From: DATJLY01 sp035604615
Lineage (GTDB): Bacteria > Pseudomonadota > Alphaproteobacteria > ATCC43930 > CGMCC-115725
NCBI GenBank assembly: GCA_035604615.1
Contig: DATNID010000044.1
Location: forward strand, 62,001-126,000
Reading direction: 5' to 3'
DNA: 64,000 nt
The notes beneath the pieces were generated by a model. The model searched no databases. It saw nothing but the letters and a program-made list of their open reading frames with translations, and was not told the DNA's origin. The position numbers and the translations under genes are program-made. This document shows positions 54,750-62,730 of the stretch, piece by piece (the stretch's first letter is position 1; every line of letters starts with the position of its first letter).

Positions 54750-55430
54750 ATGGACCTGCGCGAGCGCCGATCGCCCAATCACGACGCCCGCACCGGCATC
54801 GTCGACATGCTAGTGCTGCACTACACCGGCATGAAGAGCGCAGCGGAGGCGCTCGAACGTTTGACTTCGCCCGATGCCGCGGTGAGCGCGCATTATCTCG
54901 TCGACGAGGACGGCACGGTGTGGCGCCTTGTGGCCGAGGAGCGGCGCGCGTGGCATGCCGGCATGTCGTCGTGGCGCGGGCGGAGCGATATCAATGGTGC
55001 GTCGATCGGAATCGAGCTGGTGAATCCGGGGCACGCGTGGGGATACCGCGCGTTTCCCGGTACGCAGATTGAGGCGCTTGTGGAATTGTGCCGGGCGGTG
55101 ATGGCGCGGCAGGCGATTCCACAGCGTCATGTGCTGGGCCATTCCGACGTGGCACCGACCCGCAAGATGGACCCGGGAGAGCTGTTCCCATGGGCATTTC
55201 TGGCGCGCGCGGGGATCGGGCTGTGGCCGGAAGCGCCCTGGCCGGAAGCGCCGGAGAACCTGGCCGAGACCCGGCGCCTCCTCGACGCGATCGGCTACGC
55301 GGTCGAGGATTCCGGCGCCGCGATCACCGCTTTCCAGCGCCGTTACAGGCCTTTGCGCTGCGACGGCGCGGCCGACGAGGAGACGCGGCGGCTCATTGCC
55401 GCGGTGGCGAAAATGTGCGGCGAGGTTTGA
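54750..55430 (+). CDS. N-acetylmuramoyl-L-alanine amidase (AmiD-type)
   Basis: A 226-residue zinc amidase of the Amidase_2/PGRP fold. Zn ligands lie in VDMLVLHYTGMKS (His) and ALGHSDV-like QRHVLGHSDVAPTRKMDPGE (His, then Lys/Asp region). VSAHYLVDEDGTVWRLVAEE, RRAWHAGMSSWRGRSDINGA and SIGIELVNPGHAWGYRAF are classic. The C-terminus (AITAFQRRYRPLRCDGAADE) is a peptidoglycan-binding module of the PG_binding_1 type. It cleaves the amide between MurNAc and the peptide. No signal peptide is visible, so it may act on cytoplasmic muropeptides or after lysis. It sits just ahead of rnpB. Confidence 0.93.
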   Translation: MDLRERRSPNHDARTGIVDMLVLHYTGMKSAAEALERLTSPDAAVSAHYLVDEDGTVWRLVAEERRAWHAGMSSWRGRSDINGASIGIELVNPGHAWGYRAFPGTQIEALVELCRAVMARQAIPQRHVLGHSDVAPTRKMDPGELFPWAFLARAGIGLWPEAPWPEAPENLAETRRLLDAIGYAVEDSGAAITAFQRRYRPLRCDGAADEETRRLIAAVAKMCGEV

Positions 55431-55461
55431 CTTTGTACGCACCCCCACGGAAAATGTCCGT

Positions 55462-55854
55462 GCCAGACGGCCGGATGGCCGCCTTTTGCCGCAAGGCAGG
55501 GGGAGGAAAGTCCGGGCTCCACGGAAGCACGGTGCCGGGTAACGCCCGGCGGGGGCGACCCCAGGGAAAGTGCCACAGAAACATACCGCCGAGCTCCGCT
55601 TCTTGCGGGGCGGCAAGGGTGAAATGGTGCGGTAAGAGCGCACCGCGGCGCCGGCAACGGCGGCGGCAGGGCAAACCCCACCGGGAGCAAGACCAAGTAG
55701 GGGCGGCGGGCCGGGATCCTCGGGTTCCGGCCGGGCGGGTTTCCGCGTTGCCGCCCGGGTCGGTCGCGCGAGGCGTCCGGCGACGGGCGTCCCAGATGAA
55801 TGGCCATCCCCCGTCCTTTGGCGGGGACAGAACCCGGCTTACAGGCCGTCTGGC
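55462..55854 (+). ncRNA. rnpB: RNase P RNA (bacterial class A)
   Basis: The ribozyme that matures tRNA 5' ends. The conserved core GAGGAAAGTCCGGGCTCC follows the first stems, and the 3' core ACAGAA...CGGCTTACAGGCC precedes the end. The ends pair as the P1 helix (CCAGACGGCC near the start with GGCCGTCTGG at the end). The mid part has the AAACCCC and GCAAGACCAA features of P10-P12. Length is about 390 nt. No protein is encoded here; open frames across it are incidental. Exact termini are estimates. Confidence 0.96.
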
Positions 55855-55918
55855 ATTATCGTATCGGCGGCGGGCAGATCGCGCACGGCGTCAAATCGAT
55901 CACCTCGCCGGCACGCGT

Positions 55919-56248
55919 TTACGCGCGCATCAAAAGGTCCTGGTAAATCTCCTTTTGGACCTCTTGGATGAACCCAAGTTCGTTTTCAGCCGAAATTGCG
56001 TCTTCGCGCGAAACGTCCTGCCGTTGCAGCGTGGCGATGAGTTCTTTCGTGATCACCTCGGTGCCGGCCAGGACAACGTGCGCCAATTCGCGCGGCAGTT
56101 CCTCACGCTCTTGATTGACGAAGCCCGGCGAGCGACGGAATGGATGCCGATCAGACCATTCCCGCCACCGGCGCTCGAGATCGGAATTGCCGACCCGGTG
56201 AATGGCAACCTCGATCAGGGACCGAGCTTTCGGCGATGGGTTGCGCAT
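55919..56248 (-). CDS. Putative partner/immunity protein of the Tse2-like gene
   Basis: A 109-residue charged protein, MRNPSPKARSLIEVAIHRVG, RRWREWSDRHPFRRSPGFVN, then a helical C-terminal half (AHVVLAGTEVITKELIATLQ, ELGFIQEVQKEIYQDLLMRA). Start ATG 56248 is preferred to one seven codons upstream. It follows the Tse2-like gene by about 30 bp on the same strand. Small, helical proteins next to Tse2-like toxins are usually their antitoxin or immunity partner. No family recognised, so this is inference from context. Confidence 0.6.
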   Translation of the reverse strand: MRNPSPKARSLIEVAIHRVGNSDLERRWREWSDRHPFRRSPGFVNQEREELPRELAHVVLAGTEVITKELIATLQRQDVSREDAISAENELGFIQEVQKEIYQDLLMRA

Positions 56249-56278
56249 GACTGAACGTATCACACCCAAAGGTTAAGT

Positions 56279-56629
56279 TCATACGAAACTTGGATTGAGG
56301 GTCGCCAGCGCCGCCACATAGTCAGAGAGGGGCATATCGCGAACCGGCACCCAAACCCAATGGTTCCCATGATCCTGGAAAACGTCCAACTCCGCTGGAT
56401 ATTGCATTCCTGCGCTCAATTTCCACCAGCGGCTATTTCGACCGAGGAGCTTCCAAGTCACGGCCGTCGATGAAACACCGCTCGGTGCCGAGGTTGTGCC
56501 ATGCGACTGCGCGCGAACCCAATCGACGCCGTTTTTCTGAAATATGACCGCATCGCCCGGCTTGAGGATATCGAGCCCCGGCCCGATCGCGTCACCCGCT
56601 CGGTAAAGATCGATCGGCGTCGTTCCCAT
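56279..56629 (-). CDS. Tse2-like ADP-ribosyltransferase-type toxin (candidate)
   Basis: A 116-residue cytoplasmic protein. Its sequence matches the pattern of Tse2-family toxins: IDLYRAGDAIGPGLDILKPG, then DAVIFQKNGVDWVRAQSHGT, SRWWKLSAGMQYPAELDVFQ and a final DHGNHWVWVPVRDMPLSDYV. Short homologues in other bacteria follow 'DLYRAG..D..KDGV..V...GG.STF...WWKLPAG..YP..L.V.DHG.HY.W.P' closely. Tse2 of Pseudomonas is a lethal T6SS effector needing an immunity partner; stand-alone relatives resemble toxin-antitoxin units. Classic STF is altered here (TTSAPS). No T6SS marker is in the window. The ribosome-binding site is weak. Confidence 0.6.
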   Translation of the reverse strand: MGTTPIDLYRAGDAIGPGLDILKPGDAVIFQKNGVDWVRAQSHGTTSAPSGVSSTAVTWKLLGRNSRWWKLSAGMQYPAELDVFQDHGNHWVWVPVRDMPLSDYVAALATLNPSFV

Positions 56630-56954
56630 GGCGAGCGGATGACACCATACGCCGCATTCCTGCTCAAGAACCTGCCGATCCTGGATGACGCCGACACGAT
56701 ATCGGGCTCGCTAGCTATGCCTACCGGTACGTCTTGGCTAGGATGAATGCCCGCGTCTCGCGTCTATTCCCGCATCGTGCCTAACTTAGCCGAGTATGCT
56801 TAGAAGCTCTTGCGTCCTGGCTGGGCATCATGCGGCCCTCGCTCGACGTTCTTGGAATGGCAATCATTGTGTTACGGTCCCTCCGCCGCCACGTCGGGGG
56901 CAGGTTGATCTCGTTCTATCGGCACCGTCCGACCACTTCTTTGGAGGTCCAAAG

Positions 56955-57012
56955 ATGATGCTATACAAGTATGTGTCGTTTCCAACTGGCAAGGCCATTC
57001 TAGAAAAGAACG
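56955..57012 (+). pseudogene. 5'-fragment of a DUF2971-like gene, cut by the IS3 remnant
   Basis: A good start (GGAGG, six bases, then ATG ATG) opens a frame MMLYKYVSFPTGKAILEKND that matches the N-terminus of DUF2971 proteins ('LYKYVSFxxGxxILENxTLRFSxPxxFNDPFE'). After about 20 codons it runs into the truncated IS3 sequence. No continuation of the gene was seen on the far side, so most of it is lost. Confidence 0.6.
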
Positions 57013-57297
57013 ACAGGTCTGCCACGAGCTTCTTCAGTCGGGCGTTCTCGTCCTCGAGCGCCTTCAGCCGACGCGCGTCCGAGACATCGAGCCCGCCGTA
57101 CTTGGCCTTCCACTTGTAAAACGTCGCGCTGCTGATGCCGTGCTTGCGGCACACCTCTGCCGTCGATGCGCCCGCCTCCTGCTCCCGCAGGATGCCAATG
57201 ATCTGTTCTTCCTTGAACCGACTGCCTCTCATCGTCCGGTCCTCCATCGATGGCCGGACTCTACCCAAATCTGGAGGGGATTCAGGGGCTCAGGTCA
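57013..57297 (-). mobile_element. IS3-family remnant (one end plus truncated orfA)
   Basis: The outer end reads, on the minus strand, TGACCTGAGCCCCTGAATCC, a typical IS3 terminal repeat. Downstream is orfA from an ATG at 57232: MRGSRFKEEQIIGILREQEA, GASTAEVCRKHGISSATFYK, WKAKYGGLDVSDARRLKALE, ending near LKKLVADLS. The rest of orfA, all of orfB and the other end are missing. Residual IS3 with no activity. Confidence 0.88.
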
Positions 57298-57600
57298 CGG
57301 CCAATCCACCTGTGCATGCGCGCGTCCTGGGGCGGCGCGACTACGGCGTGGCCAACAGTTGCGGCCCTCCGGTCGATCTCGCCTCCAGCTTCGTTTCCAT
57401 CGTAACGCACCCTCACGGCTGGTTTCGGCTGAACGCCCAAGCAGGCACGGCGCAAAGTCCGTCGGGCGCTCGTGAACACAGCATGAACAACCACCAGTAC
57501 TAGCCGGTTACGACCCGTTCTTCGCTAAAGCTGGTAAGCGCCTTGACTTGGACAAAGCTCCGTAAAGTCAGCGATTTACTGCGGGACTCGTTTGACAACC
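57298..57600. other. 303-bp intergenic region before mraZ
   Basis: No gene recognised. Short open frames on both strands lack support. It leads from the IS3 remnant to the mraZ control region. Promoter elements for mraZ are expected within the last ~150 bp but no strong consensus was picked out. Confidence 0.5.
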
Positions 57601-57604
57601 ATCA

Positions 57605-57632
57605 AATCCCATGATATCCCATTGTGTCCCAT
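57605..57632 (+). promoter_or_regulatory. MraZ operator: three direct repeats with 10-bp period
   Basis: ATCCC(AT) repeats with TCCC at 57607, 57617 and 57627, exactly ten bases apart; on the other strand these are GGGA boxes separated by six bases. This matches the operator type bound by the MraZ repressor upstream of its own cluster, about 90 bp before the mraZ start. Confidence 0.8.
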
Positions 57633-57719
57633 GAAGCAGGCGGCCGGCGCCGGCTGGGACGGGCGTTCGGGGGCGGTGGCCCGTGACCGGCGTCCAGGGG
57701 CCAAGGGTGGGAACCAGGC

Positions 57720-58193
57720 GTGGCGCTGTTCCTCTCCACGTACGTCAACAAGGTCGATCGCAAGGGCCGGGTTTCCGTTCCCGCTCCGTTCCGAGCCGCC
57801 GTCGCCAACCAGAGCTTCAATGGCATCGTCCTCTACCCGGCCATCAACACCCGTGCCCTCGAGGGCAGCGGCATTGACCGGCTCGAGGAATTGAGCAACC
57901 GGATCGACGGTCTAGCCGAATTCTCCGAGGACCGCGACGCCCTTTCGGTGATTTTCTCCGAGGCGCAGCAGCTCCCCTTCGACACCGAGGGCCGCATCAT
58001 GCTGCCGCCCGAGCTGTGCGAGCATGCCGGCATCGTGCTCGAGGGCGGCGCCGCCTTTGTCGGAGTCGGCCACACCTTCCAGATCTGGGAGCCCGGCCAT
58101 TTCGAGCGCCAGCATCTGGAGCGCCGCGCCCGCGCCCGCGGCATCACCTTGCCGCCGCGCAACTTCGCGCCGCCCGACGCGAGCGCGAAATGA
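57720..58193 (+). CDS. mraZ: Transcriptional regulator MraZ
   Basis: A 157-residue repressor of its own division/cell-wall operon, with two AbrB-like SpoVT domains. N-terminal domain: LSTYVNKVDRKGRVSVPAPF with the conserved DRKGR; second domain: AQQLPFDTEGRIMLPPELCE with DTEGR. The start is GTG at 57720. Upstream, three GGGA-type repeats with 10-bp spacing form its operator. It overlaps rsmH by four bases. Confidence 0.96.
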   Translation: MALFLSTYVNKVDRKGRVSVPAPFRAAVANQSFNGIVLYPAINTRALEGSGIDRLEELSNRIDGLAEFSEDRDALSVIFSEAQQLPFDTEGRIMLPPELCEHAGIVLEGGAAFVGVGHTFQIWEPGHFERQHLERRARARGITLPPRNFAPPDASAK

Positions 58194-59134
58194 GCGCCGC
58201 GCATATTCCCGTCCTGCTCGACGAGACGATCGCCGCGCTCGCGCCCGGCGACGATGCGCTCTATCTCGACGGCACGTTCGGCGGCGGCGGCTACAGCCGC
58301 GCGCTGCTCGAATCCGGGCGCTGCCGCGTGGTCGCGATCGACCGCGATCCCGATGCGGTCGCCGGCGGCGCCGAATTGGCGCGCCGCTTTCCCGGCCGGC
58401 TCACGCTGGTGGCCGGACGCTTCGGCGAGATGGAACGGCTGCTCGCGCCGCTCGGCATCGCCGCGGTCAATGGCGTGGCGCTCGATCTCGGCGTCTCGTC
58501 GGGGCAGATCGACAGCGCCGAGCGCGGCTTCTCGTTCCGCGCCGACGGTCCGCTCGACATGCGCATGGAGCGTGAGGGCGCGTCCGCCGCCGACCTGGTC
58601 AATGGCCTGACCGAGGCGACGCTGGCCGAGATCATTCGCGACTACGGCGAGGAGCGGTTCGCGCGCCGGGTCGCCCGCGCGATTGTACGCGAACGCGCCG
58701 GCGCACCCATCACCCGCACCGCCGCACTCGCCGACGTGGTGCGCAAGGCGGTGCCGTCGGCCGGCGGCATCGACGCCGCGACCCGCACCTTCCAGGCGCT
58801 CCGCATCGCGGTCAACGACGAGCTGGGCGAGCTGGAGCGCGGCCTGCGCGCCGCCGAGCGGATGCTCGTGCCGGGCGGACGGCTCGCCGTCGTCGCGTTC
58901 CATTCGCTCGAGGACCGCCGCGTCAAAAGCTTTCTGCGCGCACGCAGCGGCGGCGCGGCGCGCGCCTCGCGCCACCTGCCTGCCACGCGCGCCGCCGCAC
59001 CGAGCTTCCGCCTGCTGAGCCGCAAGGCGATCGCGCCCGGCGCCGCCGAGATCGCCCGCAATCCGCGCGCCCGGTCGGCCCGGCTCCGCGCCGCCGAGCG
59101 CACCGCAGCTCCGGCCTGGGAGCGCGAAGCATGA
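58190..59134 (+). CDS. rsmH: 16S rRNA (cytosine(1402)-N4)-methyltransferase
   Basis: Methylates C1402 of 16S rRNA in the decoding centre (also called MraW). The 314 residues begin HIPVLLDETIAALAPGDDAL, then YLDGTFGGGGYSRALLESG (SAM motif I), VVAIDRDPDAVAG, GVALDLGVSSGQIDSAERGF and SFRADGPLDMRM, with VAFHSLEDRRVKSFLRA near the end. All are hallmarks of RsmH. The ATGA overlaps with both mraZ and ftsL show tight coupling in the cluster. Confidence 0.97.
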   Translation: MSAAHIPVLLDETIAALAPGDDALYLDGTFGGGGYSRALLESGRCRVVAIDRDPDAVAGGAELARRFPGRLTLVAGRFGEMERLLAPLGIAAVNGVALDLGVSSGQIDSAERGFSFRADGPLDMRMEREGASAADLVNGLTEATLAEIIRDYGEERFARRVARAIVRERAGAPITRTAALADVVRKAVPSAGGIDAATRTFQALRIAVNDELGELERGLRAAERMLVPGGRLAVVAFHSLEDRRVKSFLRARSGGAARASRHLPATRAAAPSFRLLSRKAIAPGAAEIARNPRARSARLRAAERTAAPAWEREA

Positions 59135-59535
59135 TTCGGCCCAGCACCGTGCTATGGGCTGTGTCGGTGGTCGTGGTCGGCTTTGCCATGTTCCAGGTCA
59201 AGTACGAGGTGATGCAGCAGGAGAGCCAGCTCGCCCGCATTCACCGCCAGATCGCCGAGAGCCGCGAAGCCGTCCGCGTGCTCAACGCCGAATGGAGCTT
59301 CCTGACCCAGCCGGCGCGGCTCGAATCGCTGGCGCACCGCTATCTCGATCTGGCGCCGATCGGGACGGCGCAGCTCGGCACCATCGCCGCCATTCCGCTG
59401 CGCGCGACCGGCGCGCAAGCGGCGCCTCCGGCTCCCGCCATCCTGCCTGTCCCCGCCGCGCCGCCGTCTTCGGCGCCATCCGCGCGGGCCGCGTCGGCGC
59501 AGCTCGCCACCTTCACGCCGAGTGCCCAACGATGA
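59131..59535 (+). CDS. ftsL: Cell division protein FtsL
   Basis: A 134-residue bitopic divisome protein: an N-terminal membrane helix (TVLWAVSVVVVGFAMFQVKY), a coiled coil (EVMQQESQLARIHRQIAESR onwards), the alphaproteobacterial LNAEWSFLTQPARLESLAHR motif and a Pro/Ala-rich tail. It forms a complex with FtsB and FtsQ at midcell. Four-base overlaps with rsmH and ftsI on both sides. The long Pro/Ala tail (about 90-134) is typical of alphaproteobacteria. Confidence 0.93.
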   Translation: MIRPSTVLWAVSVVVVGFAMFQVKYEVMQQESQLARIHRQIAESREAVRVLNAEWSFLTQPARLESLAHRYLDLAPIGTAQLGTIAAIPLRATGAQAAPPAPAILPVPAAPPSSAPSARAASAQLATFTPSAQR

Positions 59536-61280
59536 GCGAGCAATCGCCGCGCGACGAGAATCCCTGCCGTCCGCGCCATTACCGGCCCGACCCGTGCGGC
59601 CCCGCAGCGCCGCCCGAAGGACCGGCGCGCCAGTCGCTCGACACCAGCCACACTCGGCTCCTGATCACGGCGGCATTGTTCTGCCTCGCCTTTTCGGCGA
59701 TCGCGCTCCGCTTGGTCGCGGTGATGGCGCTCGACGGCGGCGAGCAGCGCCTCGCGCATCGCGAGCCCGCCGCCAAGGCACATATCCTGCGCGCCGACAT
59801 CGTCGACCGCAACGGGCAGCTCCTCGCCGCCACGCTCGACACGCCGTCGCTGTTCGCCAATCCCAAGCAGGTGCTCGACGCCAGGGATGCGGCGAAGAAG
59901 CTGGTCAAGGCGCTGCCCGATCTCGACGCGAAGGAGGTCGCCGACAAGCTTCGCTCGGGCAAGAGCTTCGTCTGGATCAAGCGCCATCTGACGCCGCGCG
60001 AGCAAGCGCAAGTCAACGGACTCGGCCTGCCCGGGCTCGAATTCATGCCGGAGGGCAAGCGCGTCTATCCCGAAGGCAATCTCGCCGCCCATGTCGTCGG
60101 CTATGCCGACACCGACGGCAGGGGCCTCGCCGGCGTCGAGCGCGGCCTCGACGACACGCTGCGCAAGGGCGGCGCGCCGGTGCAGCTTTCGATCGACGCC
60201 AGGGTCCAGTTCATCCTGCGCGAGGAAACGGCGAAGGCGATCGCCGACTTCAACGCCATCGGCGGCATGGGAATCGTCATGGACGTACGCAACGGCGAGG
60301 TGCTGGCGCTGGTGTCGCTGCCCGATTTCGACCCCAACGATCCCGGCTCGGCAACGCCGGAGACGACGTTCAACCGCGCGACCTTGGGCGCCTACGAGAT
60401 GGGCTCGGTGTTCAAGATCTTCACCATCGCCATGGCGCTCGACGATCACGTGGCGACGCTCGATACCGGCTACGACGCCACCAACCCGATCCAGATCGGC
60501 CGCTACACCATCCACGACGACCACGCGCAGCGGCGCTGGCTGACGGTGCCGGAGATCTTCGAATACTCGTCCAACATCGGCGCGGCGAAGATCGCGCTCG
60601 ACGTGGGCGGCGAGCGCCAGCGCGACTTCCTCGGCCGGCTCGGCCTCCTCAACGAGCCGCGCTTCGAGCTGCGCGAGGTCGCCGCACCGCTGGTGCCGTC
60701 CGTCTGGCGTCCGGTCAACACCATGACCATCGGCTTCGGCCACGGCCTCTCGGTGAGCCCGTTGCAGCTCGCGACCGCGGTGAGCGCGGTCGCCAACGGC
60801 GGCACGCTCCATCGCGCGACGTTGCTCAAGGGGCGCGACGGCGGCGGCGAGGGCACGCGCGTCCTCGCCACCGACACCTCGGTCGAGATGCGCAAGCTCC
60901 TGCGGCTAGTGGTCGAGCGCGGCACGGGCAAGCTCGCCAACGCCGCGGGTTATGTCGTGGGCGGTAAGACCGGCACCGCCGAAAAGGTATCCGGCCACCA
61001 CTATGCCGCGCACGCGCTCTTGTCCTCGTTCGTCGGCGTCTTCCCGGTCAACGATCCGCGCTACCTGGTGCTGGTGAGCGTGGACGAGCCGCACGGCAAC
61101 AAGCAGTCGGCGGGCTTCGCCACCGGCGGCTGGATCGCCGCTCCCGCGGTCAAGGCGACCATCGAGCGCATGGCGTCGATCGTCGGAATTCAGCCGGTGG
61201 ACGAAGATTCGCCTGAAATTCGCCGTTCTCTGATGGTCAACTTGCCGACCCCTCCAGGGCGGAAACTTGCGGCTAACTGA
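59532..61280 (+). CDS. ftsI: Peptidoglycan transpeptidase FtsI (PBP3)
   Basis: Division-specific transpeptidase that crosslinks septal peptidoglycan in the periplasm. The 582 residues comprise a short cytoplasmic N-terminus, one membrane helix (LLITAALFCLAFSAIALRLV), a dimerisation domain (DRNGQLLAATLDTPSLFANP) and the penicillin-binding domain with catalytic SVFK in YEMGSVFKIFTIAM, SSN in FEYSSNIGAAK and KTG in VGGKTGTAEKVSG. It overlaps ftsL by four bases, and its end overlaps the murE start by 14. Confidence 0.97.
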   Translation: MSEQSPRDENPCRPRHYRPDPCGPAAPPEGPARQSLDTSHTRLLITAALFCLAFSAIALRLVAVMALDGGEQRLAHREPAAKAHILRADIVDRNGQLLAATLDTPSLFANPKQVLDARDAAKKLVKALPDLDAKEVADKLRSGKSFVWIKRHLTPREQAQVNGLGLPGLEFMPEGKRVYPEGNLAAHVVGYADTDGRGLAGVERGLDDTLRKGGAPVQLSIDARVQFILREETAKAIADFNAIGGMGIVMDVRNGEVLALVSLPDFDPNDPGSATPETTFNRATLGAYEMGSVFKIFTIAMALDDHVATLDTGYDATNPIQIGRYTIHDDHAQRRWLTVPEIFEYSSNIGAAKIALDVGGERQRDFLGRLGLLNEPRFELREVAAPLVPSVWRPVNTMTIGFGHGLSVSPLQLATAVSAVANGGTLHRATLLKGRDGGGEGTRVLATDTSVEMRKLLRLVVERGTGKLANAAGYVVGGKTGTAEKVSGHHYAAHALLSSFVGVFPVNDPRYLVLVSVDEPHGNKQSAGFATGGWIAAPAVKATIERMASIVGIQPVDEDSPEIRRSLMVNLPTPPGRKLAAN

Positions 61281-62730
61281 ACTCATGGACGGCGCCAGCG
61301 CCCTCAACTCGCCATCGCCCCGGGACGATCCGGAGATCACCGGCCTCACCGCCGATTCGCGCGCGGTGCGGCCGGGCTTCCTGTTCGCGGCGCTGGCCGG
61401 GAGCCGCACCGACGGCGCGCGCTACATCGCCGACGCGGTCGCCCGCGGCGCGGTCGCGGTGCTGGTCGCCGACGCCGAAGCGGCCGCCGGAATGGACGTG
61501 CGAGTCGTCGCGGACCCCAATCCGCGCCGCCGCCTCGCGCTCGCCGCTGCGCTGTTTCACGCCCCCCAGCCCGAGACCGTCGTCGCCGTCACCGGAACCA
61601 ACGGCAAGACCTCGGTCGCCGCCTTCACCCGCCAGATCTGGGCGCACCACGGACTGCGCGCGGCGAGCCTCGGCACGATCGGCGTCGTCGGCCCCGATTT
61701 CGCCCGGCCGGGAAACCTCACCACGCCCGATCCGGTGGCGCTTCACATCGAGCTCAAGGCGCTCGCTCAAAGCCGCACGACCCATGTCGCGGTCGAGGCC
61801 TCGAGTCACGGGCTCGACCAGTTCCGCCTCGACGGGCTGGTGCTGGCCGCCGCCGCCTTCACCAATCTCAGCCGCGACCATCTCGACTATCACCGCGACA
61901 TGGCGGCCTATTTCGCCGCCAAGCGCCGCCTCTTCGCCGAGCTGCTGCCGGAGGACGGGACGGCGGTGATCAATTTCGACAGCGACGAAGGACGCGCGCT
62001 CGCGGCGCTCGCGCGCCACCGCGGCCAGCGCGTCATCGGCTTCGGGCTGGCCGCCGACGCCGATCTGCGCCTCGTCGAGACTCGGCCCGAGGGCGCGGGC
62101 CAGAGGATCACGGTCGCGGCGCCGGGCCAGCGTCGCACGCTGATCCTGCCGCTGATGGGCGCGTTCCAGGCGATGAACGCGCTGGCGGCGATGGGGCTTG
62201 CAGTCGCGACCGGCGTTCCCATCGACGCGGCGCTGGACGCGCTGGCGGCGCTCGAGGGCGCACCGGGACGCATGCAGCATGTCGCCTCGCATCCGAGCGG
62301 CGCGCCGGTGATCGTCGATTACGCGCACACGCCCGACGCGCTCGAGACCGCGCTCGCGGCGCTCAGGCCTCATGCCAAAGGGCGCCTCGCCCTGGTGTTC
62401 GGTTGCGGCGGCGACCGCGATCCCGGCAAGCGGCCGCTGATGGGCGCGATCGCCGAGCGTCTCGCAGACCGCGTCATCGTTACCGACGACAATCCGCGCG
62501 GCGAGGAGGCCGCCCTCATCCGCCGCGCCATCCTCGCCACCTGTCCCAAGGCGCGGGAGATCGGCGACCGCGCCGGCGCCATCCGCGCCGCGCTGCAGAT
62601 GCTGGAGCCGGGCGATGTGCTGCTGGTCGCGGGCAAGGGACACGAGCGCGGACAGATCGTCGGCGACAAGGTGCTGCCGTTCGAGGATGCCGAGGTCGCG
62701 CGCGCGATCCTGGCCGAGGCGCGGCGATGA
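61267..62730 (+). CDS. murE: UDP-MurNAc-L-Ala-D-Glu:meso-diaminopimelate ligase
   Basis: ATP-dependent Mur ligase adding the third residue of the peptidoglycan stem. The 487 residues include ITGLTADSRAVRPGFLFAAL, Walker A VVAVTGTNGKTSVAAFTRQI, ASSHGLDQFRLDGL, AFTNLSRDHLDYHRDM and VIVDYAHTPDALETALAAL. DNPRGEEAALIRRAIL near the end has the 'DNPR' signature of meso-diaminopimelate-adding enzymes. Start TTG at 61267 lies within the ftsI end. It overlaps murF by four bases. Confidence 0.96.
   Translation: MRLTELMDGASALNSPSPRDDPEITGLTADSRAVRPGFLFAALAGSRTDGARYIADAVARGAVAVLVADAEAAAGMDVRVVADPNPRRRLALAAALFHAPQPETVVAVTGTNGKTSVAAFTRQIWAHHGLRAASLGTIGVVGPDFARPGNLTTPDPVALHIELKALAQSRTTHVAVEASSHGLDQFRLDGLVLAAAAFTNLSRDHLDYHRDMAAYFAAKRRLFAELLPEDGTAVINFDSDEGRALAALARHRGQRVIGFGLAADADLRLVETRPEGAGQRITVAAPGQRRTLILPLMGAFQAMNALAAMGLAVATGVPIDAALDALAALEGAPGRMQHVASHPSGAPVIVDYAHTPDALETALAALRPHAKGRLALVFGCGGDRDPGKRPLMGAIAERLADRVIVTDDNPRGEEAALIRRAILATCPKAREIGDRAGAIRAALQMLEPGDVLLVAGKGHERGQIVGDKVLPFEDAEVARAILAEARR

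Noticed and set aside
55088..56254. Open frames across 55.1-56.3 kb on the plus strand
   Set aside because: They cover the end of the amidase gene, the structured rnpB RNA and the Tse2-partner gene in other frames. No ribosome site or family supports them.
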